A stretch of 12,785 bases of DNA from Rhodospirillaceae bacterium CCH5-H10 (GTDB taxonomy: Bacteria > Pseudomonadota > Alphaproteobacteria > Reyranellales > Reyranellaceae), in NCBI GenBank assembly GCA_001557035.1, contig LSKJ01000841.1:1-12785 (forward strand), in the 5' to 3' direction. Position 1 is the first letter of the stretch. Every line of letters begins with the position of its first letter. Made by a program: the position numbers and the translations under genes. This document shows, piece after piece, positions 1 through 8,567 of this stretch. The notes beneath the pieces are model-generated. The model did not search any database. It was not told the origin of the DNA and worked only from the letters and a program-made list of their open reading frames with translations.

Positions 1-422
1 CCCGACAGGGTACCGCCGCGCTGGTCGCGCCGCTCGGCCAGTCGCGGGAACATGGCGAAGACGCGGTCGATGTCCGACCTGAAGTTGGCGGGATCGGCGA
101 GGATCGCGCCCATCTGCAGGTTCTCGTAGACGCTCATGCGCGCGAAGATGCGCCGTCCCTCCGGCACCTGCGCCACGCCGCGCCGCACGATCTGATGGGT
201 CGGCAGCGCGGTGATGTCCTCGCCGTCGAGCACGATCGTGCCGCTGCGCGCGCGGGGATTGCCGCAGATCGTCATCAGCAGGGTCGACTTGCCCGCGCCA
301 TTGGCCCCGATCAGGGTCACGATCTCGCCGCGCGCCACGTCAAGGTCGACGCCGTGCAGGGCCTGGATTGCGCCATAGAAAGTCTCGATGCCCTTCACCG
401 AGAGGATCGAGGTCTCAGCCAT
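1..422 (-). CDS. livF: Branched-chain amino acid ABC transporter ATP-binding protein LivF (3' end cut by window edge)
   Basis: This is the second ATPase of a Liv-type (HAAT family) importer, which powers uptake of branched-chain amino acids or related compounds at the inner membrane. The visible 140 residues begin [17 protein letters not shown]. They hold a Walker A motif GANGAGKS (residues 39-46), a Q-loop in VAQVPEGRRIF (about 83-93, a LivF-typical string), and the beginning of the ABC signature (LSG) exactly where the window stops. Walker B and the H-loop lie outside. The ATG at 420-422 overlaps the livG stop by 8 bases (ATGGCTGA), implying translational coupling. LivF proteins are usually about 235 aa, so roughly 95 residues are missing. 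The real substrate cannot be told from the ATPase. Confidence 0.95.
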   Translation of the reverse strand, partial: MAETSILSVKGIETFYGAIQALHGVDLDVARGEIVTLIGANGAGKSTLLMTICGNPRARSGTIVLDGEDITALPTHQIVRRGVAQVPEGRRIFARMSVYENLQMGAILADPANFRSDIDRVFAMFPRLAERRDQRGGTLS

Positions 423-1220
423 CGAGCGCCTCCTCGTCGGTGCCGAGATAGGCGCGGATCACCGCCGGGTCGTTGCGCACCGCCTCCGGGTCGCCCTCGG
501 CGATCTTGCGCCCGTAGTCGAGCACGACGATGTGGTCGGAGATCTGCATCACGACGCTCATGTCGTGCTCGATCAGCAGCACGCCGATCCCGTCACGATC
601 GCGGATCGAGACCAGGAGCTGGTTGAGCTCCGCCGACTCGCGCGGGTTGAGACCCGCCGCCGGCTCGTCGAGGCACAGCAGCACCGGCTCGGTACACATG
701 GCGCGGGCGATCTCGAGCCGGCGCTGCGCGCCGTAGGGCAGTTCGCCGGCCGGTCGGTCGGCGTCGGCGACGAGGCCGATACGCTCCAGCCACAGGCGCG
801 ACAGTTCGATCGCGGCCTCTTCGGCACGACGGAAGCTCGCGACTCCGAGCAGCCCCAGCAGGCTCCAGCCCGAGGCACGCATCAGCTTGTTGTGCTGCGC
901 CACCATCAGGTTCTCCAGCACCGTCATGCCGGGGAACAGACGGATGTTCTGGAAAGTGCGCGCCACCCTGGCCTTCTGGCCGATCTCGTGGCCGCGCATG
1001 CGCTCCAGCAGGAATTCAGGCCCGCCGCCGCGCAGGGTCAGCCGGCCGACCGTCGGCTTGTAGAAGCCCGTGATGCAGTTGAAGACCGTCGTCTTGCCGG
1101 CGCCGTTGGGTCCGATGATGGCGGTGATGGCTTTCGGATGGGCAGTGAACGACACGTCATCGATCGCGACAAGTCCGCCGAAGCGCATGGTGAGGTGCTC
1201 GACCTCGATCAGCGGTGCAC

Positions 1221-1224
<4 letters not shown>
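415..1224 (-). CDS. livG: Branched-chain amino acid ABC transporter ATP-binding protein LivG
   Basis: First ATPase of the Liv importer, 269 aa, the normal length for LivG. Visible motifs are Walker A GPNGAGKT (38-45), Q-loop in [18 protein letters not shown] (88-105, highly typical of LivG), signature LPYGAQRR (162-169, a variant of LSYGQQR), Walker B VLLCLDEP (181-188) and H-loop His220. The C-terminal [20 protein letters not shown] (242-261) is the family's usual tail. The ATG at 1222-1224 overlaps the livM TGA as ATGA. The open frame continues upstream of this ATG for another 350 or so codons, but that part is a shadow of livM and has no family similarity, so the start at 1224 is preferred. 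It overlaps livF by 8 bases. Confidence 0.96.
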
Positions 1225-2633
<1,409 letters not shown>

Positions 2634-2637
2634 GCGC

Positions 2638-3552
<915 letters not shown>

Positions 3553-3738
3553 GCCTTGTTTCTGTCTCCCTGCCCTTGCGACCTACGATGCTTTCTCGGG
3601 GACTGGCAAGCTCAAGATGTGAGGCCTGCAATTCGCGGACCAGAGGCATGGCCGGAAAGCGCCACGCCCGCCCGGGTGCTTTCCCGGCGGCCCAAAAGCC
3701 TCTTGAACTCGGGCCCCCAAGTGCCGATTAAAGGTCTC
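3553..3738. other. Divergent intergenic region between livH and the selenoprotein cassette
   Basis: These 186 bases separate two divergent operons and should hold both promoters. I find no strong sigma-70 match. The frame of the flavoprotein gene stays open upstream into this region, but that stretch encodes low-similarity, proline- and arginine-rich sequence, and a good AAAGG ribosome site sits just before the ATG at 3739. No separate small gene is supported. A strong hairpin is listed separately. Confidence 0.6.
3651..3688. promoter_or_regulatory. Strong dyad / hairpin between divergent operons
   Basis: The arm GCCGGAAAGCGCC (3651-3663) pairs with GGTGCTTTCCCGGC (3675-3688) over 13 base pairs, with one bulged C and one G-U pair when read as RNA. 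The loop is 11 bases. It lies about 50 bases upstream of the flavoprotein start and about 100 bases upstream of livH. It could be an operator for a dimeric regulator, an attenuator-like leader hairpin, or a chance GC-rich structure. It has no following T-run on either strand, so it is not a standard terminator. Confidence 0.35.
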
Positions 3739-4608
3739 ATGGACACCCCCTCATACGACGTCATCGTCATCGGCGCCGGCCCTGCCGGACTGACCGCCGC
3801 CACCGACATCGCCCGTGCCGGCCTGAAGGTACTTTGCCTCGACAAGCTCGCGCCGGGCGGCGAGATCATGAACCTCGGCGAACTCCAGGATTTCGACGAG
3901 ATCTTCGACGGTGCGCAGATGGCGTCGCGCCTGACCGACGATGCGGTGGTCGCGGGTGTCGAGATCGGCTTCGGCGAAGTCTCGTCGATTGCCGGCCAGG
4001 GCCCCTTCGAGATCGAGACGACCGATGGCGAGCGCCACACCGCCCGCGCGCTGGTCGTCGCGACGGGCCTGAACAAGGGCAAGCTCGGGTTGCCGAACGA
4101 GGAAGAATACGAAGGTCGCGGCCTTTCCCACTGCGCCAACTGCGATGGCCCCCTCTATGCTGGGCAGCCGGTCATCATCGCCGGCGCTACCGGATGGGCG
4201 CCCTTTGAAGCGAAGGCGCTCGTCGGCATTGCCGGCGAAGTCACCATGCTCGGCGTGCCCGACGGCGACGTTCCCGAAGGCGTGACCTCGCAGCCGGGCC
4301 GGATCGTCGGCGTGGAAGGCAGCAACGGCCTCGAGGCCGTCACGATCGAGAATGACGGCCAGCGAAACAGAATTCCGACGAATGCCGTTTTTGTTTACGT
4401 CGGCCGGTCTCCCGCTGCGGAATTCCTGCCGGATTCGCTTGCACGCGACGCCACCGGGCATATCGTTGTCGACGAAGAAGGCCGGACCGGCCAGCCGCTG
4501 GTGTTTGCCGCCGGCGACGTCAGGTCCGGCTCGAAGGAATATCTGGCCAACGCCATCGCCGACGGCCAACGGGTCGCCCAATCGGCGGTCGCGGCGCTGA
4601 ACAAGTAG
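3739..4608 (+). CDS. Thioredoxin-reductase-like flavoprotein with CxxC but a degenerate pyridine-nucleotide site
   Basis: A 289-aa cytoplasmic flavin disulfide reductase of the low-molecular-weight thioredoxin reductase fold. The FAD site GAGPAG is at 12-17, the redox dithiol C132-A-N-C135 followed by Asp136 matches the TrxB CxxCD motif, and the C-terminal FAD motif VFAAGDVR is at 255-262. The region that should bind NADPH reads IIAGATGWAPFEAKALVG (146-163) then VTMLGVPDGD. The GGGxxAxEEA pattern is disturbed and the HRRxxFR phosphate-binding motif is absent. The protein is about 30 residues shorter than E. coli TrxB. This recalls pyridine-nucleotide-independent thioredoxin reductases (ferredoxin-linked FFTR and related DTR types). 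The start at 3739 is chosen for AAAGG at 3730-3734 and because the family N-terminus (YDVIVIGAGPAG) follows directly. It is first in the four-gene cassette, 17 bases before the selenoprotein gene, so it likely re-reduces a cassette partner. Confidence 0.88.
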   Translation: MDTPSYDVIVIGAGPAGLTAATDIARAGLKVLCLDKLAPGGEIMNLGELQDFDEIFDGAQMASRLTDDAVVAGVEIGFGEVSSIAGQGPFEIETTDGERHTARALVVATGLNKGKLGLPNEEEYEGRGLSHCANCDGPLYAGQPVIIAGATGWAPFEAKALVGIAGEVTMLGVPDGDVPEGVTSQPGRIVGVEGSNGLEAVTIENDGQRNRIPTNAVFVYVGRSPAAEFLPDSLARDATGHIVVDEEGRTGQPLVFAAGDVRSGSKEYLANAIADGQRVAQSAVAALNK

Positions 4609-4611
4609 CGT

Positions 4612-4617
4612 GGAGGA
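4612..4617 (+). promoter_or_regulatory. Strong Shine-Dalgarno site of the UGSC selenoprotein gene
   Basis: GGAGGA, followed by AA, lies 8 bases before the ATG at 4626. It is the best ribosome site in the cassette and fixes the start of the selenoprotein gene. Confidence 0.8.
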
Positions 4618-4625
4618 AAATTAGA

Positions 4626-5144
4626 ATGCGTATCTTCAATCCGAGCTTCGGCATGGCCGCCGCCGGCCCCGCCAAGGTGACGCTGCAGCCCATCAACTGG
4701 GCGACCGACGCCATCGCGCTGATCTCCAACTCGAAGCCGAACGCCCGCGAACTGCTGGAAGGCGTCCGCGCCATGCTCGGCGCGCACCGCCGCGTGGACA
4801 ACATCCACTTCCACGCCAAGAACAGCGCCAGCCAGCCGGCGCCGAAGGAACTGATCGAGAAGGTCGCCAAGAACTACAAGGGTGCCCTGTTAGCCTTAGG
4901 GGATTGAGGAAGCTGTTCATCGTGGAGTTTCCACGACAGCCTCGAACTCGAGAAGCTCGGCGTCACCTCTTTCGTAATCGCCACTGAGACCTTCAAGCCG
5001 CTGGTCCTTGCCCAGGCGAAAGCCCGCAAGGTCGAAGCGCGACTGATCGTAGTGAAGCATCCCGTCGGCGGCTTGAATGCCGAAGAGCTGCGGGAACGCA
5101 TCGAAGCAGCGACCAAGGGACTGACCGAGGCGACCGGCAAATGA
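4626..5144 (+). CDS. UGSC-family selenoprotein (in-frame TGA read as selenocysteine 94)
   Basis: A 172-aa protein if the TGA at 4905-4907 is decoded as Sec. The N-terminal part (1-93) includes IHFHAKNSASQPAPKELIEKVAK (60-82) and GALLALGD (86-93). The motif Sec94-Gly95-Ser96-Cys97 is followed by SSWSFHDSLELEKLG (98-112) and an alpha/beta C-terminal half ending EATGK. The U-G-S-C motif and the flanking GD...SSWS..D..ELEKLG pattern match the UGSC family, known from marine metagenome selenoprotein surveys; members exist with Sec or Cys. The frame stays open for 78 codons past the TGA, and its TGA stop at 5142-5144 overlaps the next start as ATGA, which would be pointless if translation ended at 4907. 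A SECIS-like hairpin follows the TGA directly. Function is unknown; a redox or reductive role at the Sec/Cys pair is inferred. A plain 93-aa product or a nonsense-mutated pseudogene is the less likely alternative. Confidence 0.9.
4905..4907 (+). other. Recoded TGA codon (selenocysteine 94 of the UGSC protein)
   Basis: In frame with the ATG at 4626. The next three codons are GGA AGC TGT (Gly-Ser-Cys), placing the TGA at the U of the UGSC motif, where Cys-containing homologues would carry TGC or TGT. Confidence 0.88.
4908..4940 (+). promoter_or_regulatory. Bacterial SECIS element
   Basis: Immediately after the TGA, GCTGT (4912-4916) pairs perfectly with ACAGC (4936-4940), and CGTGG (4921-4925) pairs perfectly with CCACG (4931-4935). 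A one-sided bulge TCAT (4917-4920) separates the two stems, and the apical loop is AGTTT (4926-4930). The loop begins 19 bases after the TGA and has G as its second base. Both fit known bacterial SECIS rules: apical loop roughly 16-37 bases downstream, and a G among the first two loop positions for SelB binding. The element lies inside the coding region, as in bacterial selenoprotein genes. Confidence 0.85.
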
Positions 5145-6175
5145 AGGACATCGCCGAACAGGAAGTGATCGACATCGGAGAGATGGATGTCGAAGCCTTC
5201 AACGAGTACGCCGTGGAACAGGGCTGGAGCGACGGCATGCCGCTCTTCGTCCCCACCGAGGCCAAGGTCGCGAAGTTCGTCGAGACCGTTCGCGGCGACA
5301 ACCGGCACTATGCGCCGGTGCCGCCGCGCCAGATCGTCCCGACGATCCAGGCGCTCGCCGCCAACGCCGTGATGGCGGGGTGCAAGCCGGAATACTTCCC
5401 GGTCGTGACCGCCGCCCTGCGCGGCGTGCTCGACCCGGACTACAATCTGCACGGCACGCTGGCGACCACGCACTCCTGCGCGCCGATGGTCATGGTGAGC
5501 GGCCCGATCCGGCACGAGCTCAACATCAACTGCGGCACCAACTGCTTCGGACAGGGCCGCCAGGCCAACGCCACGATTGGCCGCGCGCTCGGCCTGATGC
5601 TGCTGAACGTCGCCGGCGCCAAGCCGGGCGAGATGGACCGCTCGACCCAGGGCAATCCCGCCAAGTTCACCTTCTGCTTCGGCGAGAACGAGGAAGAGAA
5701 TCCCTGGACGCCCTATCACGTGCAGCGCGGCTTCGCGCCCACGGATTCGGTCGTGACAGTGATGTCGGGCGAAGGCCCGCATAACCTCAACGATCACGGC
5801 TCGACCACGGGTGACGGCCTGCTGACCACGTTCGCCGGCGGCATGTCCAACCCGGGCGCCAACACGATCTACGGCAAGGGCCCGATGTTCGTCATCATCG
5901 GTCCGGAGCATGCTGCGACGCTCAAGCGCGACGGCTTTACGATCGACAGCATCCGCGAGGAGCTGTGGAAGCGTTCGCGCGTCCATCTCTCGCGCGTCTC
6001 GAAGGAAAACCTCGTGACCTACGAGACCACCGGTCACAAGCCCGACGGCGACTGGCTGACGATCGGGCGCGACCCGAAGGACATCCACATCACTGTGGCG
6101 GGCGGCCCGGGCAAGCACTCGGCCTTCATCCCGTCGTTCGGCGGCACCACCGTCGCCTGCACGCGCATCGCCTGA
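5141..6175 (+). CDS. Cassette protein of unknown function, paralog A (cysteine-rich CGTNC form)
   Basis: A 344-aa, apparently soluble protein with no signal peptide. I cannot name a biochemically characterised family. It shares the order of conserved blocks with the next gene: SDGMPLFVPT (30-39), a VMAGCKPEYFPVV block (77-89), LDPDYNLHGTLATT (97-110), GPIRHELNINCGTNCFGQG (121-139), ANATIGRALGLMLLNVAGA (142-160) and GNPAKFTFCFGENE (171-184). Cysteines are at 81, 113, 131, 135, 179 and 340. The C131-G-T-N-C135 pair could be a dithiol or metal ligand. The ATG at 5141-5143 overlaps the selenoprotein stop as ATGA, with GAGG 10 bases upstream, so its translation is probably coupled to Sec insertion upstream. 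Its place in the cassette suggests it is the partner or substrate-binding component for the UGSC protein; this is inference. Confidence 0.85.
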   Translation: MKDIAEQEVIDIGEMDVEAFNEYAVEQGWSDGMPLFVPTEAKVAKFVETVRGDNRHYAPVPPRQIVPTIQALAANAVMAGCKPEYFPVVTAALRGVLDPDYNLHGTLATTHSCAPMVMVSGPIRHELNINCGTNCFGQGRQANATIGRALGLMLLNVAGAKPGEMDRSTQGNPAKFTFCFGENEEENPWTPYHVQRGFAPTDSVVTVMSGEGPHNLNDHGSTTGDGLLTTFAGGMSNPGANTIYGKGPMFVIIGPEHAATLKRDGFTIDSIREELWKRSRVHLSRVSKENLVTYETTGHKPDGDWLTIGRDPKDIHITVAGGPGKHSAFIPSFGGTTVACTRIA

Positions 6176-7146
6176 TGGACGAGTGGTGCGGCTGGCCCGT
6201 CGTCTCCGACGGGACGAACTGGGAAGACGCACAACGCATCCTGACGGAGGCCGAACTTTCGGACGGCCTCCCCCTGGTGCCGCCAACCCGGCGGCGTCTC
6301 GAGGCCATGGTCGCCGGCATCGGCGGCCGTTCGGAGTCGCTGGGCATGATGCCGCCGATGTTCGGCGACATCACGCCGGACAGCGTCGCCTATCAATGCG
6401 TGATCGCGGGCTGCGTTCCGGCCGAGTTGCCGGTCGTAATGGCTGCGGCGCAGGCCATCCTCGAACCGGACTTCAATCTTCTCGGCATCGCGACCACCAC
6501 CGGCAGCGCCGCGGTGGCGCTCTGCGTCCACGGCCCCATCGCGCGGATGCTTGGCGTGAACGCGCTGACCAACGCCATCGGCCCGGGTACGCGCGCCAAT
6601 GCCTGCATCGGCCGCGCCTTGCAGCTCTGTCTGCGCAACATCGGCGGCGCCCGCTCGGACACGGGCGACATGGCGACGATGGGCCAGCCGGCCAAGTTCA
6701 CTTTGTGCTTCGCCGAGCGTGACGAAGGCCCCTTCCCTTCCTTTACCGAGCGCCATGGCCTCGGCAAGGATGCGAGCGCGATCACGGTGATGGGCATTTC
6801 CGGCACGGCCGAGGTGCTGCCGGGCGACGGCGAAGGGGCAACCGCGGAAGCAATCCTCGACCCGATCGTCGCCGGCATGCGCGCCGAGATCGTGATGTCG
6901 GGCCAGAGCCGCAAGAAGGATCGCGGCGAGCAGGTCTTCCTGCTGCCGCTGGAACTCGCGGAGAAGATCGCCCGCCACGACGGCTGGGACCTGAAGCGTG
7001 TCCAGCAGTACCTGTTCGACAAGGGCGGCGACGTCGCTTCGTCACCCGAGGCGATCCATCCGATCGTGACCGGCGGCGCCGGTTACAAGATGGCCTATCT
7101 CCCGATCTGGGGTGGCGGCTCACAGACGGTGCTGCGGAAGCTTTAG
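6175..7146 (+). CDS. Cassette protein of unknown function, paralog B (CGTNC motif lost)
   Basis: A 323-aa soluble protein, clearly paralogous to the preceding one: SDGLPLVPPT (29-38), CVIAGCVPAELPVV (75-88), LEPDFNLLGIATTT (96-109), HGPIARMLGVNALTNAIGPG (119-138), ANACIGRALQLCLRNIGGA (141-159) and GQPAKFTLCFAERDEG (170-185). The cysteines equivalent to Cys81 and Cys179 of paralog A are kept (80, 178), but CGTNC has become ALTNA and the SCAP block has become GSAA. The two may therefore form an unequal pair, one redox-active or metal-bearing. The ATG at 6175 shares one base with the preceding TGA (TGATG). No clear Shine-Dalgarno is seen, so termination-reinitiation is likely. An in-frame start further upstream (5965) would overlap paralog A by over 200 bases and adds no family sequence, so it was not used. 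It is the last gene of the cassette. Confidence 0.85.
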   Translation: MDEWCGWPVVSDGTNWEDAQRILTEAELSDGLPLVPPTRRRLEAMVAGIGGRSESLGMMPPMFGDITPDSVAYQCVIAGCVPAELPVVMAAAQAILEPDFNLLGIATTTGSAAVALCVHGPIARMLGVNALTNAIGPGTRANACIGRALQLCLRNIGGARSDTGDMATMGQPAKFTLCFAERDEGPFPSFTERHGLGKDASAITVMGISGTAEVLPGDGEGATAEAILDPIVAGMRAEIVMSGQSRKKDRGEQVFLLPLELAEKIARHDGWDLKRVQQYLFDKGGDVASSPEAIHPIVTGGAGYKMAYLPIWGGGSQTVLRKL

Positions 7147-7150
7147 ATTC

Positions 7151-7238
7151 TGTCGTCCTGAGCGCAGCGAAGGACCTAGCCGAGCGACCGGACTACTCCC
7201 GAGCGGGCGCTAGATCCTTCGCTTCGCTCAGGATGACA
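7151..7238. repeat. Imperfect 29-nt inverted repeat between convergent operons, possible bidirectional terminator
   Basis: The left arm (7151-7179, beginning TGTCGTCCTGAGCG) and right arm (7210-7238, ending CGCTCAGGATGACA) match at 26 of 29 positions in inverted orientation, with a 30-base loop. The core CCTGAGCGAAGCGAAGGATC is, as I recall, a motif dispersed in intergenic regions of many bacterial genomes, often at gene ends. It sits between two converging stop codons (7144-7146 and 7277-7279), so it can act as a shared transcription terminator. It may equally be a REP-like dispersed element. Confidence 0.75.
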
Positions 7239-7276
7239 ATTAGGTCGTGGCTGTCAGCTGGGCTCTGGGTGCTAGG

Positions 7277-8113
7277 CTACGGCTTCCAGCCCAGCCATTC
7301 GCAGATGCCGCGGCCCATCACGCCTTCCAGGTCGCTGCCCTTCAGCCACGGCATCTCTTCCGTGAACATGGTCACGCCCTGGCGGTAGCTGCCGGGCAGT
7401 CGCGACAAGTCCGTTCCCCAGAAGGTGCGCTTCGGTCCGAAGGCGTCGAACACGCGCCGGATCTGCGGATGCACCGACTTGAAGGGATAGGTCTTGTCGT
7501 CGGCATAGCAGGGCATCGCAGAGACCTTGGCTGCCACGTTGGGGCGCTTCGCAAGCGCCAGCACGTTGCCCAGCGTCGCGAAGTTTGTGGCCTCGGTGAC
7601 GCCCTTGCCACTCTTCAGTCCGAGATGGTCGAGCACCAGCCGCAGGCCGGGATAGCGCTCGGCGACCTTGTCCGCGAGGTGCATGTATTCGTGATGGAAC
7701 AGCACCATGGCCGGGATGCCGTGCTTTTCCAGTTCGCCCCAGACCCAGTCGAAGCGGCCGTCGAGCAGCGGCTGGCGCAGCACCTCGGTGTGGAAGGTGA
7801 AGCGCACGCCCAGCATGCCCGGCTGCTTCTTCCAGTCGGCGAGCTGGCCGGTCGCGCCCGGCGCCTCGGGATCGAAGCGGCCCATGGTAGCGAAGCGGGT
7901 GGGATGAGCCCGCGCCGCCTCGTTGGCGAGATCGTTGCGGTCGCCTTCCCACGAGGGCGGCACGATGATCACGCCGTCGACGCCGGCCTTGTCCATCTCG
8001 CTCAGCAGCTCGTCCTTGCCCAGCGGCTCACGGTGCGGTTCGGCGCGCGCCGGCCACGGACGCTTCGGCGTGTTCGGCCCCCAGATATGGACCTGCGCGT
8101 CGACGATCTTCAT
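7277..8113 (-). CDS. Amidohydrolase family 2 (TIM-barrel metal-dependent hydrolase or decarboxylase)
   Basis: A 278-aa cytoplasmic protein of the amidohydrolase-related family (PF04909 type, which includes ACMSD and lactone hydrolases). The N-terminal metal motif D5-A-Q-V-H9-I-W is the DxxxHxW form common in this subgroup. The other expected active-site positions are His140/His141 (LFHHEYMH), His163 in VLDHLG and Asp235 in FWGTDLSR. Length is normal. The ATG at 8111-8113 is preceded by GGTGGAG about 9 bases upstream. It is the last gene of the six-gene minus operon, 15 bases after the membrane protein gene. The substrate is unknown; lactone or amide hydrolysis or decarboxylation of a small acid is possible. 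Confidence 0.9.
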   Translation of the reverse strand: MKIVDAQVHIWGPNTPKRPWPARAEPHREPLGKDELLSEMDKAGVDGVIIVPPSWEGDRNDLANEAARAHPTRFATMGRFDPEAPGATGQLADWKKQPGMLGVRFTFHTEVLRQPLLDGRFDWVWGELEKHGIPAMVLFHHEYMHLADKVAERYPGLRLVLDHLGLKSGKGVTEATNFATLGNVLALAKRPNVAAKVSAMPCYADDKTYPFKSVHPQIRRVFDAFGPKRTFWGTDLSRLPGSYRQGVTMFTEEMPWLKGSDLEGVMGRGICEWLGWKP

Positions 8114-8128
8114 TGCCGTATCTCCACC

Positions 8129-8566
8129 CTACTTCATCACTTTGCGTGCGAGCGAATAGAACAGCCACATGCCGAAACCCCAGAGCGCATAGACGATCGG
8201 CACCGTGACGACGCCCGGCAGGCGCCAGCCCCCGCCCACGGGAGCGCCCTTGAGCGGCAGCACGACGAACCAGTTCACCGCCAGCACCAGCACGGCCGCG
8301 AACAGGATCCAGCCCAGCGCGCCGCTGAGGACGCCCGGCAGGCGCGTGACGACGAAGGCGCCGAGGATGCCCCACAGGCCGCCCCAGAAGGCTTGCGAGA
8401 CGATCGTGGGCACACCCCACGGCGGTACCGGCCGCATGCTGTAGAGATTGGACCGGCCGTAGCCCAGCTCGGCCGCGAAGTGGAAGCCGAGCTGATGGAA
8501 CACCAGCACGCTCAATGCGCCGGCAAGAAAACCCGCAAGTACGGTGCGCCAGAAATTGCCTGTCAC
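8129..8566 (-). CDS. Small four-helix membrane protein of unknown function
   Basis: A 145-aa protein with four hydrophobic stretches at about 8-31, 52-76, 80-103 and 121-141, and a basic C-terminus (ARKVMK). No catalytic motif is visible. The start is a GTG (8564-8566) one base after the amidase stop, with GGAGGGAA 7-8 bases upstream. An ATG further upstream (8965) is in frame but lies inside the amidase gene and adds no plausible sequence. Co-transcription with amidase and amidohydrolase suggests it serves the same pathway, perhaps in transport or as a membrane anchor, but this is a guess. Confidence 0.75.
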   Translation of the reverse strand: MTGNFWRTVLAGFLAGALSVLVFHQLGFHFAAELGYGRSNLYSMRPVPPWGVPTIVSQAFWGGLWGILGAFVVTRLPGVLSGALGWILFAAVLVLAVNWFVVLPLKGAPVGGGWRLPGVVTVPIVYALWGFGMWLFYSLARKVMK

Positions 8567-8567
8567 G

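Noticed and set aside
3703..3731. Sigma-70-like promoter TTGAAC, 17 bases, GATTAA
   Set aside because: The -10 match is weak and lies only 7 bases before the ATG at 3739, so a transcript from it would lack the AAAGG ribosome site.
4626..4907. A complete 93-aa hypothetical protein ending at the TGA at 4905-4907
   Set aside because: The frame continues through Gly-Ser-Cys and 75 further codons to an ATGA overlap, and a SECIS-like hairpin follows the TGA. Termination here would leave an unexplained coding-like gap.
4626..5144. Pseudogene with a nonsense mutation at codon 94
   Set aside because: The frame is otherwise intact, the ribosome site is strong, the TGA falls exactly on the U of the UGSC motif and a SECIS structure is present. 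Decay would not produce these together.
5965..6174. Earlier start for paralog B at 5965
   Set aside because: It would overlap paralog A by over 200 bases and add arginine-rich sequence with no counterpart in paralog A. TGATG coupling supports 6175.
4874..6286. Minus-strand 470-aa open frame opposite the cassette
   Set aside because: Shadow of paralog A; compositionally biased, no recognisable domain and no ribosome site.
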